This document shows, piece by piece, positions 50,118 to 58,767 of a DNA stretch of 64,000 bases. This stretch comes from an uncultured Bacilli bacterium (GTDB lineage: Bacteria > Bacillota_I > Bacilli_A > RF39 > UBA660). The notes under the pieces are model-generated. The model searched no databases and had not been told where the DNA came from. It worked only from the letters and a program-made list of their open reading frames with translations. The stretch is taken from contig CAKONC010000001.1 in assembly GCA_934096985.1 (NCBI GenBank), forward strand, positions 186,001-250,000. Direction: 5' to 3'. Numbering within the stretch: position 1 is the stretch's first letter; each line of letters starts with the position of its first letter. The position numbers and the translations under genes are program-made.

Positions 50118-51836
50118 ATGACTAGATCAATGTTTATGCTATTTGCTGTTGGTTACTATTTTTTTGCAATGATTATCATTGTGATTGTTTTAATTGTCAT
50201 AAATAATAAAACTAGAAAAAAATATCTTAAACAAATAAATGAACTAGAGAGACAAAAAAATTTAATAATTTCCGCAAATATATTGACTGAACTTAATAAA
50301 GTTGAATCTTTAATAAACAATGATGATTTAAGAAAAAAATATAACAATTGGCAAAATAGATTTAATGAAATAAAAAATACAGATATACCTAAAATAACTG
50401 ATTTAATAAATGAAGTTCAAAAGTATTTTGAAGATAAAGACTATGGAAATTTAAAAACTTCGATAATAAGAACCGAGATGGATTTAAATTATTTACAGAC
50501 TAAATCTTCTTATTTACTTGATGAAATAAAAGAAATTACTCTTAGTGAGGAAAGAAATCGTGAAAAAATTACAAAATTAAAAGCCGAATATCGTGAAGTA
50601 ATTAATACATATAATGAAGATCAAGAAGGGTTTATTAAAATTAAAGTACCGATTGAATTACAATTTGAAAATGTGGATAAGTTATTTGCAAGTTTTGAAA
50701 CTGCAATGGATAAAAATGCCTATACAGAAGTTGGCAAAATTGTTAAAGCAATAGATGATATTGTATCAAATTTAAAGGAGATTATAAAGGAGACTCGTAC
50801 TATTTGTTTATATGGAGAAAATCTTATTCCTAAAAAGATTGAGGACATATGTCAAATATATAAAAAAATGATTCAAAATGGTTATAATTTAGATTATTTA
50901 AATATTGAGTATAATATTGATGAGGCAAATAAAAAAATTGTTGATATTTTTCAAAGATTAAATGTTCTTGATATTGAGGATTCAATTTTTGAATTAAAAA
51001 CGATGCATGATTATTTTGATTCATTATATTTGGATTTTGACAAAGAAAAAATGAGCAAACGCATTTTTGATGATTATACACGTTCTATAGCTTTAAAATT
51101 ATCTAAACTTGAAAAAATTGTAAATGAACTTTATAAAAAAATTGGTGAATTTAAGTATAGTTATGATTTATCTGATGAAGAAGTTGCTGTTATTACCGAA
51201 ATTAAAGATGAAATAATTGACATACATAATAGTTATGATCATATCATGGAATTATTTAGAAATAAGTCTTTGGCGTATTCTAAACTTGCTGGTGAAATGG
51301 AAATATTAAATGGGAAACTTTTAAAAGATGAAGAAAAGTTAAATCATACTTTACAAATGCTAAGTAGTTTTAAAGATGATGAAATAAGGGCCAGAGAGCA
51401 ATTAACTGAAATTGAGCAAATATTAAAAAATAGTAAAAACAAGACAAAGGAATATAGTTTACCAGTTATACCTAAAAATTATTATGTTGAATTTGCGGAA
51501 GCTACTTTAGCAATAAGAGAAATGATTAATGAACTTGAAAAAAGACCTATATCTATAAAAGTGTTAAATATGAGAGTAGATACTGCAAGAGACTTAGTTT
51601 TAAAAGTTTATAATACTATTAATGAGACTACAAAAACTGCAAAAATGGCAGAAATGGCTATTGTTTATGGAAACAGGTATCGTACAGTAAATAAAGAAGT
51701 TGATTTAGGATTAATTAAGTCAGAAAATTCATTTTATAAAGGTAATTATAAAATTTCTTTGGAACAGGCAATAAGTGCAATAAATGTAGTTGAACCTGGC
51801 ATACATAAAAAATTATTGGAAAATTTTAAAGATTAA
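50118..51836 (+). CDS. ezrA: Septation ring formation regulator EzrA
   Basis: 572 residues from the ATG at 50118 with AAAGGAAA upstream; an in-frame ATG at 50085 has none. One N-terminal membrane helix (about 8-30), then a long cytoplasmic spectrin-like coiled-coil rod. The start after the helix (KKYLKQINELERQKNLIISA, then ELNKVESLI and YNNWQNRFNEI) matches EzrA. EzrA binds FtsZ and limits ring assembly to midcell. Length matches (about 560). It is followed closely by nifZ and thiI, as in some Bacilli. Confidence 0.9.
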   Translation: MTRSMFMLFAVGYYFFAMIIIVIVLIVINNKTRKKYLKQINELERQKNLIISANILTELNKVESLINNDDLRKKYNNWQNRFNEIKNTDIPKITDLINEVQKYFEDKDYGNLKTSIIRTEMDLNYLQTKSSYLLDEIKEITLSEERNREKITKLKAEYREVINTYNEDQEGFIKIKVPIELQFENVDKLFASFETAMDKNAYTEVGKIVKAIDDIVSNLKEIIKETRTICLYGENLIPKKIEDICQIYKKMIQNGYNLDYLNIEYNIDEANKKIVDIFQRLNVLDIEDSIFELKTMHDYFDSLYLDFDKEKMSKRIFDDYTRSIALKLSKLEKIVNELYKKIGEFKYSYDLSDEEVAVITEIKDEIIDIHNSYDHIMELFRNKSLAYSKLAGEMEILNGKLLKDEEKLNHTLQMLSSFKDDEIRAREQLTEIEQILKNSKNKTKEYSLPVIPKNYYVEFAEATLAIREMINELEKRPISIKVLNMRVDTARDLVLKVYNTINETTKTAKMAEMAIVYGNRYRTVNKEVDLGLIKSENSFYKGNYKISLEQAISAINVVEPGIHKKLLENFKD

Positions 51837-51845
51837 GGTGAAAAA

Positions 51846-52982
51846 ATGATATATTTAGATTATAGTGCAACAACGCCAGTTTCTCTTGAAGTTCAAGATA
51901 CTATGAATAGGGTTACTAGAGAATTTATTGGAAATGCTAATTCAATTAATGGACTTGGTATTAAATCTCGTAATTTATTAAATAGTGCTACAAAGCAAAT
52001 TGCTGATGAATTAAGTATTTTAGAAAGTGAAATTACTTATACATCATCTTCAACTGAAAGTAATAATCTTGCAATTATTGGTGTGTCATTAGCATATTTT
52101 AAAAAAGGAAAACATATTATCGTTTCAAAGCTTGAACACTCAGATGTTTATGAAATATGTAATTATTTAAATTCTATTGGCTTTGAAATTAGTTATGTAA
52201 ATTGTAACGCAGATGGTCTTGTAGATTTTGATGAACTTAGAAGCTTAATTAGACCAGATACTATTTTAGTTAGTATTGCTGCTGTTAATAGTGAACTTGG
52301 TATAAGGCAACCACTTAAAATGATTAGACAAATAATTAAAAAGGAAAATCCAAGTGTTTTACTTCATAGTGATATGACTCAAGCTGTTGGCAAAATTCCT
52401 CTTTCTATTCATGATGTAGACCTTGCTACTATATCATCTCATAAAATATACGGACCTAAAGGTATTGCAATGCTTTATAAAAGTAGCAATGTAAGGGTTA
52501 CCCCAATAATCTATGGAAGTGGAAAATCTAATGATTTAAAGCCAGGAACTCCGGCATTACCTTTAATAGTGGGTTTTGCTAAAGCATTAAGACTATCACT
52601 TCAAGACATTGAAAAAAAAGAAAAATATATAAGTTTATTAAATGAAAGACTATGTAAACATTTTAATAAATATGAAGATATTTTAATTAATAATACAAAA
52701 TATTCAATACCACATATTTTAAATATTTCACTTATGAATATTAAACCAGAAACCTTCATACATGCTCTTGATAAAGAAGAGATTTATGTTTCAACAAATA
52801 CAGCATGTTCATCAGGTGATGTATCAAGTAGTGTTATGGTATTATATAATGACATAAAAAGGGCGTCTCATACAATTAGGATTAGTTTGTCTAGCATGAC
52901 TACAAGTGAAGAAATTGACAAATTTATTAAAGTATTTGATAAAGAATTTGCTTCACTTAATAGTTTAGTAAAGAAGGATTAA
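51846..52982 (+). CDS. nifZ: Cysteine desulfurase (NifS/IscS-like, ThiI partner)
   Basis: 378 residues, PLP enzyme that takes sulfur from Cys. The start YLDYSATTPVSLEVQDTM, the KLEHSDVYE region with the stacking His, SDMTQAVGKI, the PLP Lys in SSHKIYGPKG (near 199), and the catalytic Cys in STNTACSSGD (near 320) are all seen. It ends one base before thiI. Such a pair makes 4-thiouridine in tRNA, where this enzyme feeds sulfur to ThiI. The short loop around the Cys is that of the NifZ/IscS group. Confidence 0.9.
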   Translation: MIYLDYSATTPVSLEVQDTMNRVTREFIGNANSINGLGIKSRNLLNSATKQIADELSILESEITYTSSSTESNNLAIIGVSLAYFKKGKHIIVSKLEHSDVYEICNYLNSIGFEISYVNCNADGLVDFDELRSLIRPDTILVSIAAVNSELGIRQPLKMIRQIIKKENPSVLLHSDMTQAVGKIPLSIHDVDLATISSHKIYGPKGIAMLYKSSNVRVTPIIYGSGKSNDLKPGTPALPLIVGFAKALRLSLQDIEKKEKYISLLNERLCKHFNKYEDILINNTKYSIPHILNISLMNIKPETFIHALDKEEIYVSTNTACSSGDVSSSVMVLYNDIKRASHTIRISLSSMTTSEEIDKFIKVFDKEFASLNSLVKKD

Positions 52983-52983
52983 C

Positions 52984-54162
52984 ATGGAAAAAGTTATTAT
53001 TATTAAGTATGCAGAACTATCAACGAAAAGTGATAATATAAATTTTTTTATTAAGACATTAAAACATAATATTGAAAATAAATTAAATGGTTTAGACTTT
53101 GAGGTTAAATCAGATATTGGCAGAATGATTATTTATACACCAGATATTTCTAGCGTGATGGATAAACTTCATGATGTATTTGGAATTCATGAAATAATGA
53201 TCGGTTACATTTTAAAAGATAAAAATATTAATGTAATCGAAGAAAATATCGTTTCTTTAATAAAGGATAAGGAATTTTCAAGTTTTAGAGTTACCACTAA
53301 AAGAAGTGATAAACATTACGAAATATCTAGTGTGGAATTTTCTAAACTTGTTGGTGGTTATATTTTAAAAAATGTCCCTGGAAAAGTTGTTAAAATGGAA
53401 AATGCAGACTTGGAAGTTTTTGTTGAAATTAGAATTAATGAAACACTAATATATTTTGATGGTTATAAAGGCCTTGGAGGATATCCGGTATCTACTTTAG
53501 GAAAAGGATTATTAATGCTCTCTGGAGGAATTGATTCTCCAGTTGCAGGTTACCTTGCTAATAAAAGAGGAATAAGACTTGAGGCAATATATTTTGACTC
53601 ACCACCTCATACATCTGATATGGCAAGACAAAAAGTAAAAGACCTAGCTAAAGTTCTTTCAAAATATAATGGTAATGTTAAAATACATGTAATTAATTTT
53701 ACTCGTATTCAGGAAGAAATTATTAAAAAAGTTCCTAATTATTACTTAATAACTATTATGAGAAGATTTATGTATCAAATTGCAAGCATCATTGCAAATA
53801 GGGTAAATGCTCACGTTATTATTAATGGTGAAAGTGTAGGACAAGTTGCTAGTCAAACACTTAAAAGTATGGAAGTAATAAATGAATCAATTAGAAAACC
53901 AGTTTTAAGACCAGTATGCTGTTTTGATAAACTTGAAATAATTGATTTAGCAAAAAAAATTGGTACATATGATATAAGTATTAGACCTTATGAAGATTGC
54001 TGTACAATATTTGTTCCTAAACATCCAGTTATTCATCCAGATTTAAAACTTGCTAAGGAATATGAAGCATTAATTGATAAAGACTTAATGTATGAAGCAA
54101 TTAAAAATGATAATATAATAAATATAAATGAAAGTACAAAAGAATACGAAGACTTGTTATAA
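52984..54162 (+). CDS. thiI: tRNA 4-thiouridine synthase ThiI
   Basis: 392 residues: NFLD and THUMP domains (about 1-165) and a PP-loop ATPase (MLSGGIDSPVAGYLANKRG, near 178). RPVCCFDKLEIIDLAKKIGT and EDCCTIFVPKHP close the domain. No rhodanese domain, as in Firmicutes ThiI, so the sulfur comes directly from the desulfurase next to it. Modifies U8 of tRNA and may supply thiamine synthesis. Confidence 0.95.
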   Translation: MEKVIIIKYAELSTKSDNINFFIKTLKHNIENKLNGLDFEVKSDIGRMIIYTPDISSVMDKLHDVFGIHEIMIGYILKDKNINVIEENIVSLIKDKEFSSFRVTTKRSDKHYEISSVEFSKLVGGYILKNVPGKVVKMENADLEVFVEIRINETLIYFDGYKGLGGYPVSTLGKGLLMLSGGIDSPVAGYLANKRGIRLEAIYFDSPPHTSDMARQKVKDLAKVLSKYNGNVKIHVINFTRIQEEIIKKVPNYYLITIMRRFMYQIASIIANRVNAHVIINGESVGQVASQTLKSMEVINESIRKPVLRPVCCFDKLEIIDLAKKIGTYDISIRPYEDCCTIFVPKHPVIHPDLKLAKEYEALIDKDLMYEAIKNDNIININESTKEYEDLL

Positions 54163-54190
54163 TTATTAAAAATTTGCTCAAAATAATAAT

Positions 54191-54376
54191 ATGATAAGAA
54201 ATGGATATTATAAAACTAGTGAAATTTTTAATAACGATAGAATTAGTAAATTAACTGAGCATTTTAATGAGTACGGATATAATTTATCTTCTTCGAGAAA
54301 AAATGTTGTTAATAATTATGATATTTATAAAAAAACCGGTAGTTGTAAATTTTCTAAAGATAACTTGAAAAAATAG
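54191..54376 (+). CDS. Small hypothetical protein (61 aa)
   Basis: 61 residues, ATG at 54191, no clear Shine-Dalgarno. The sequence (YYKTSEIFNNDRISKLTEHF, then a Ser/Asn-rich part) is like a real protein, with a terminator overlapping its stop codon. It may be a small regulator or a chance ORF in the thiI trailer. Confidence 0.4.
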   Translation: MIRNGYYKTSEIFNNDRISKLTEHFNEYGYNLSSSRKNVVNNYDIYKKTGSCKFSKDNLKK

Positions 54377-54388
54377 TTATCTTTTTTT
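54359..54388 (+). terminator. Terminator after thiI and the small ORF
   Basis: Perfect 7-bp stem GATAACT/AGTTATC with a 9-nt loop and seven T. Confidence 0.85.
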
Positions 54389-54448
54389 ATTACGAAAAAA
54401 GGTAGTAAAAAGTAAAAATATCTTGTATAATAAGTTTGAGGTGAAAGA

Positions 54449-55639
54449 GTGAAAATATTATCAATAAACGCAGGTAGTTCATCTTTAAAATTTACATTAT
54501 TTGAATTACCAAAAACTGAAGCTATTGCAAGTGGTGTTTTTGAAAAAATTGGCCTTAAAGATAGCTTTTATACAATCAAATATGATGGTGAAAAAACAAG
54601 AAAGGAAACTTATTTAAAAGATCATTCAGTAGCAGTTGACTGTTTAATTAAAGATTTAGTTGATATGCATATTGTATCTTCTTTAAACGAAATTGAAGGA
54701 ATTGGTCATAGAATACTTCATGGTGGAGCAGAATTTACTCATCCAGTTGTATTAAACGAAGATGTTGTTGCAAGAATTAGCAAATATAATGAATTAGGAC
54801 CACTTCATAATCCTGCAAATTTACTTGGAGTTGAGGCATTTATGAAAGCACTTCCTGGTGTTATTAATGTAGGTGTATTTGATACTGGATTCCATCAAAC
54901 TATGGACGAAGAACATTTCTTATATCCTGTACCTTATGAATGGTATGAAAAATATGGTGTTAGAAAATATGGTTTCCATGGAACTAGTCATAGATTTGTT
55001 TATGGAGAACTTTGTAAAAAACTTGAAAATGAAGAATTAAAAGTAATTACTTGTCATATTGGAAATGGTGCATCACTATGTGCAATTGATGAAGGTAAAG
55101 TAGTTGATACTTCAATGGGATTTACTCCACTTGCAGGCGTTATGATGGGAACTCGTAGTGGTGATATTGATCCATCTATATTAGAGTATGTATGTAATAA
55201 AACTGGAAAAACTATTTCTGAAATTACAAATGATCTAAATAAAAAAAGTGGTTTCTTAGGTGTATCTGGAATTTCTTCAGACGCTAGAGATGTAGAAAAT
55301 GCTGCAATGGAAGGAAATAAGATGGCTGTTTTAGCAGAAAGTATGTATGCTCAAAAAATTGCTAATTATATTGCTGTATATAATAATATGCTTGGTGGAG
55401 CAGATGCTATAGTATTTACTGCTGGTGTAGGTGAAAATAGTGCTAGAATGAGAAAAATGGTTATCGATAGAGTTAAATCTTTAGGAGTAAAAATTGATGA
55501 TAACTTAAATAATGTTAGAGGTGAATATCGTAAAATTTCTACTGAAGATTCAAGTATTCCTGTTTATATTTTACCTACAAATGAAGAATTATTAATTGCT
55601 CAAGATACAATGAAATTAAAAATTGAAATGGGTGATTAA
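54449..55639 (+). CDS. ackA: Acetate kinase
   Basis: 396 residues from a GTG at 54449 with GAGGTGAAAG upstream. Makes ATP from acetyl phosphate in fermentation. Motifs: INAGSSSLKFTLFELP, GHRILHGG, VFDTGFHQTM, KYGFHGTSHRFVY, ITCHIGNGASLCAI, GVMMGTRSGDIDPSI and VFTAGVGENSARM. Length is normal. pta is not next to it. TATAAT (54426-54431) upstream lacks a good -35. Confidence 0.98.
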   Translation: MKILSINAGSSSLKFTLFELPKTEAIASGVFEKIGLKDSFYTIKYDGEKTRKETYLKDHSVAVDCLIKDLVDMHIVSSLNEIEGIGHRILHGGAEFTHPVVLNEDVVARISKYNELGPLHNPANLLGVEAFMKALPGVINVGVFDTGFHQTMDEEHFLYPVPYEWYEKYGVRKYGFHGTSHRFVYGELCKKLENEELKVITCHIGNGASLCAIDEGKVVDTSMGFTPLAGVMMGTRSGDIDPSILEYVCNKTGKTISEITNDLNKKSGFLGVSGISSDARDVENAAMEGNKMAVLAESMYAQKIANYIAVYNNMLGGADAIVFTAGVGENSARMRKMVIDRVKSLGVKIDDNLNNVRGEYRKISTEDSSIPVYILPTNEELLIAQDTMKLKIEMGD

Positions 55640-56609
55640 AATAAATAAAGATATCTATAAGAAGATCTTTAAATTAATAAAAAAATATGATGAAATAGTT
55701 TTAGCAAGACATATTGGTCCTGACCCTGATGCTGTAGCAAGCCAAATTGCTTTGAGAGATTCAATTCGTTTGACTTTTCCTAATAAAAGGGTTTATGCAG
55801 TGGGAGCAGGAGTAAGCAAGTTTAGATATTTAGGTTCTTTAGATAAACCTGATTTCAATAGTTTAACTAATGCTTTATTAATTGTTTTAGATGTTCCAAA
55901 TTTTTATAGAATTGATGGCATCGATGATTTAGATTATAAAGAAATTATCAAAATAGATCATCATCCTAAAGAGGATATTGAAGGAACTGTAGATTTTACA
56001 TCAAGTGATTTTTCTTCAACTTGTGAGATGGTTTCGTATTTAATTTATGAAACAAAACTTATGATTGATAAAGATGTAGCAGAAAAATTGTTTTTAGGTA
56101 TAGTTTCTGACAGTGAAAGATTTTTATTTAAAAATACTACTGTTGGAACGTTTGAAATGGCTGCAAGATTAATAAAAGATTTTAATCTGGATTTTACATC
56201 ACTATATGCAAACTTATATCAAAAAAGTTTTAATGAATGTAAGTTTGAAGCTTATATAATAAATAATCTAACTATTACAGAAAATAAATTTGGTTATATT
56301 TTAATAGATAACAAAATTATTGAAGAATATAAAGTTGATACTTCAGCGGCATCTGTACTAATTAATAATTTTAATTTTATCGAAGAATTAAATTTATGGT
56401 GTTTTATTACCTATGATGAAAGAAATGAATTATATAAAGTTAACATTCGTTCACGTGGACCTGTAATAAATGAAATTGCAAGTAAATATAATGGTGGTGG
56501 TCATAAATTCGCATCAGGTGCTAGAATATCTAAAAAAGAGGATGTTAAATTATTAATTAAAGATTTAGATGAAGAGGCAAAAAAGTATCTTGCTAAAGAA
56601 GAAGCATAA
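55632..56609 (+). CDS. nrnA: DHH/DHHA1 phosphoesterase (NrnA-like)
   Basis: 325 residues from the GTG at 55632, which overlaps the ackA stop; a TTG at 55623 is the only earlier start. The DHH motifs are RHIGPDPDAVASQIAL, VLDVPNFYRIDG, KIDHHP and GIVSDSERFLF. The DHHA1 domain ends with RSRGPVINEIASKYNGGGHK. NrnA degrades nanoRNA and 3',5'-pAp. GGGHK-FASGA is typical. Overlaps recX by 1 nt. Confidence 0.9.
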   Translation: MIKINKDIYKKIFKLIKKYDEIVLARHIGPDPDAVASQIALRDSIRLTFPNKRVYAVGAGVSKFRYLGSLDKPDFNSLTNALLIVLDVPNFYRIDGIDDLDYKEIIKIDHHPKEDIEGTVDFTSSDFSSTCEMVSYLIYETKLMIDKDVAEKLFLGIVSDSERFLFKNTTVGTFEMAARLIKDFNLDFTSLYANLYQKSFNECKFEAYIINNLTITENKFGYILIDNKIIEEYKVDTSAASVLINNFNFIEELNLWCFITYDERNELYKVNIRSRGPVINEIASKYNGGGHKFASGARISKKEDVKLLIKDLDEEAKKYLAKEEA

Positions 56610-57340
56610 TGAAGATAGAAAATATTAAACTAAATAAAAATGGTAAGTATGAAGTAACTATTAATAATGAAAAGTGTAAATTATATCAGGAAGTAGTTAT
56701 AAAGTACTTACTTTTTTCAAAAAAAGATATAGATGAAAAATTATTAAGTCAAGTAAAAGAAGACAATCTTTTTTATGAAAACTATTATAAAATTATAAAA
56801 TTTATTAATATAAAACTTCGAAGTGAAAATGAAATAAGAAAAAAATTAAATTCTTTAAATGTATTAAAAAAAGAGCAAAATAGTATTATTGAACTTATAA
56901 AAAAACAAGGATATTTAAATGATGAAGTGTATGTAAAATCTTATATTAATGATAAAATTAATTTATCTTATGAAGGACCTTTTAAAATTAAAAATTATCT
57001 TTTAAAAAATGGTTTTGATGAAGCAATTATTTTAAAATATTTGAATTTTGGTAGTGAATTTTGGAAAGAAAGAATAGGCAAGATAATTGATAAGAAAGTT
57101 AAGATTAATAAAAATTATTCAAAGAAAATGTTAATTCAAAAATTATCTAATGAATTAACTAATTTAGGTTATTCAAAAGATTTGTATAATACGTTTTTAA
57201 ATAATATTTCATTTGATGATGATTCTATCTATGAAAGGGAATATAATAAAATTTATAATAAACTAATAAAAAAGTATCCTGAAGATAAAGCAAAATTATT
57301 AACTAAACAAAAGTTATATTTAAAAGGTTTTAGTAAATAA
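56609..57340 (+). CDS. recX: Regulatory protein RecX
   Basis: 243 residues. Three-helix repeats of the RecX family: RSENEIRKKLNSLNVLKKEQ followed by LIKKQGYLNDEVYVKSYIND, SYEGPFKIKNYLLKNGFDEA, and the third repeat near YEREYNKIYNKLIKKYPEDK. It limits RecA filaments. The ATG shares a base with the TAA of the previous gene. Other helical proteins are possible but the repeat order fits RecX well. Confidence 0.88.
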   Translation: MKIENIKLNKNGKYEVTINNEKCKLYQEVVIKYLLFSKKDIDEKLLSQVKEDNLFYENYYKIIKFINIKLRSENEIRKKLNSLNVLKKEQNSIIELIKKQGYLNDEVYVKSYINDKINLSYEGPFKIKNYLLKNGFDEAIILKYLNFGSEFWKERIGKIIDKKVKINKNYSKKMLIQKLSNELTNLGYSKDLYNTFLNNISFDDDSIYEREYNKIYNKLIKKYPEDKAKLLTKQKLYLKGFSK

Positions 57341-57344
57341 AAAA

Positions 57345-57371
57345 AATATCGGTTTTTTCACCGATATTTTA
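57345..57371 (+). terminator. Bidirectional terminator between recX and prsA
   Basis: Perfect 8-bp stem ATATCGGT/ACCGATAT, 6-nt loop, T-rich or A-rich on both sides; it serves recX and prsA, which converge here. Confidence 0.85.
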
Positions 57372-58397
57372 TTTTGAATTATTTTGCTGTGTTAATGAAG
57401 CAAGAGTATTAGCAATATAGTTTGAATATTGTGTAGCAAGTGTGCTATCTTCGATTTCCATACCCATTTGTTTACGATAATGTTGTAGCGCATTTACTGA
57501 AATTGTACTATCATTTTTTATTTTTTCATTTGCTAATGTTTCGATAATCTCAGCTTTAACATCTTTTAATTCTTTTTTATCATAAGTTTTATTACGCATA
57601 ATTACATGATAACCAAGTTCTGTTTTAACAACTTTTGTATAATAAGAATTATCTTTTAAAGTATAAGCTGCATTTACTAATTCAGTATATTTGTCTCCTA
57701 AAGAAGTTTTACTTACTTCTCCTAAAGAACCACCTTTTTCTTTCGTAGATTCATCTTGAGAATACTTTTTAGCAAGTCCTGAAAATGCATCAGCAACTGA
57801 TTTACCATTATTAATTTCATTTTTTAATTCAGTAATAATATCATTTGCTTTCTTTTCAGCGTCTTCTTCAGCTTTTTTCTTTTCATCATCAGTCATTTTA
57901 TCAGTAACTTCAGGAGTAATAAGAATATGACTAATTTCAATATCACTATCCATAGATTTATAATATTTTTCTATATCTTTATCAGAAATTTGACTTTTTG
58001 CATATTCACTCATTGCATAAGATTGCATATAATTTAAGTATATTTGATCTTGATACTCATCTAAAGTTGCAAATCCATAATATTGTTGAATAGTTTGTAA
58101 AAGTTCATCATCACTTTTATAATTTCCTTTTAAAGCTTTCATGTAACTTTCACTAGATTTTTTTGCTTTATCAATATTATCTGGGAAAGTTTTTTCTAAT
58201 ACTTTTTTATCAACCATATTTATTAATACTGATAGGGCATATTTTTCTTTAATTTTGTTATATAAGTCATCAACACTTATTTTTTCACCATTATTAAAGC
58301 TTACTACTGCATCCTTTCCATTTTCTAATTTTGGTACTTTACCACAACCTGTAAGAAGTAGGGCAAATGCCATGAGACCAATTATTTTCTTTTTCAT
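57369..58397 (-). CDS. prsA: PrsA-like foldase lipoprotein (parvulin type)
   Basis: 342 residues from the ATG at 58397, with GGAGGT before it; a further ATG (58409) overlaps that site. Lipoprotein signal with lipobox LLTGC (Cys18 or so), an N-terminal SurA-like helical part (about 45-165), the parvulin domain (EISHILITPEVTD, then LAKKYSQDESTKEKGGSLGE and VKTELGYHVI), and a C-terminal helix. PrsA helps secreted proteins fold on the outside of the membrane. Confidence 0.93.
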   Translation of the reverse strand: MKKKIIGLMAFALLLTGCGKVPKLENGKDAVVSFNNGEKISVDDLYNKIKEKYALSVLINMVDKKVLEKTFPDNIDKAKKSSESYMKALKGNYKSDDELLQTIQQYYGFATLDEYQDQIYLNYMQSYAMSEYAKSQISDKDIEKYYKSMDSDIEISHILITPEVTDKMTDDEKKKAEEDAEKKANDIITELKNEINNGKSVADAFSGLAKKYSQDESTKEKGGSLGEVSKTSLGDKYTELVNAAYTLKDNSYYTKVVKTELGYHVIMRNKTYDKKELKDVKAEIIETLANEKIKNDSTISVNALQHYRKQMGMEIEDSTLATQYSNYIANTLASLTQQNNSK

Positions 58398-58415
58398 CTT
58401 TACCTCCATAACGAT

Positions 58416-58444
58416 ATTATAGCAATTTAGAAACTAAAATACAA
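58416..58444 (-). promoter_or_regulatory. Promoter of prsA (minus strand)
   Basis: Minus strand TTGTAT (58444-58439), 17-bp spacer, perfect TATAAT (58421-58416). Confidence 0.75.
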
Positions 58445-58516
58445 TTATTTTTGAAAAGTAGCAAAATTAAAGATTTAGCATTTAATATTATGAAAAGACA
58501 AAAAGGAGGAATTTAT

Positions 58517-58606
58517 ATGAATCATTGTTGTTCAGGCAACCTTGGAGCTGCGATTATATTAGTATTATTTATACTTTTAATAATCATAGTTGGTGCCTAT
58601 ATATAG
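58517..58606 (+). CDS. Tiny YjcZ-like membrane peptide (29 aa)
   Basis: 29 residues with a strong AAAGGAGGA site. Starts MNHCCSGNLGAAIILVLFIL and ends LIIIVGAYI. The hydrophobic core IILVLFILLIIIVGA is very like the YjcZ/spore small-peptide family (FALIVVLFILLIIVGA). It adds a Cys-Cys pair at the start. Followed 9 nt later by a second tiny gene with its own AGGAGG, then a terminator. Too short for routine gene finding. Confidence 0.75.
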   Translation: MNHCCSGNLGAAIILVLFILLIIIVGAYI

Positions 58607-58615
58607 GAGGTAAAA

Positions 58616-58738
58616 ATGAGTTGCTGTAATAAAAAAAATCCACCTGAAGCATCTTGCTCAAATGGATTTAATAATTATTTCTTTATCGTACTAATTCTTT
58701 ATATCTTACTTGCTATAATTATAGGACCAATAATCTAA
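58616..58738 (+). CDS. Tiny membrane peptide (40 aa), partner of the preceding one
   Basis: 40 residues with TAGGAGG upstream. A Cys-rich, polar N-terminus (SCCNKKNPPEASCSNGFNN) precedes one membrane helix (FFIVLILYILLAIIIGPII). It shares with the preceding peptide the Cys-Cys near the start and the YjcZ-like helix. Both sit in one short transcript ending at a terminator. Function unknown. Confidence 0.75.
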   Translation: MSCCNKKNPPEASCSNGFNNYFFIVLILYILLAIIIGPII

Positions 58739-58740
58739 AG

Positions 58741-58767
58741 GGAAAAAGGTAAAACTTTTTCTTTTTT
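58741..58767 (+). terminator. Terminator after the tiny peptides
   Basis: Stem GAAAAAG/CTTTTTC with a 6-nt loop, then six T. Confidence 0.75.
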
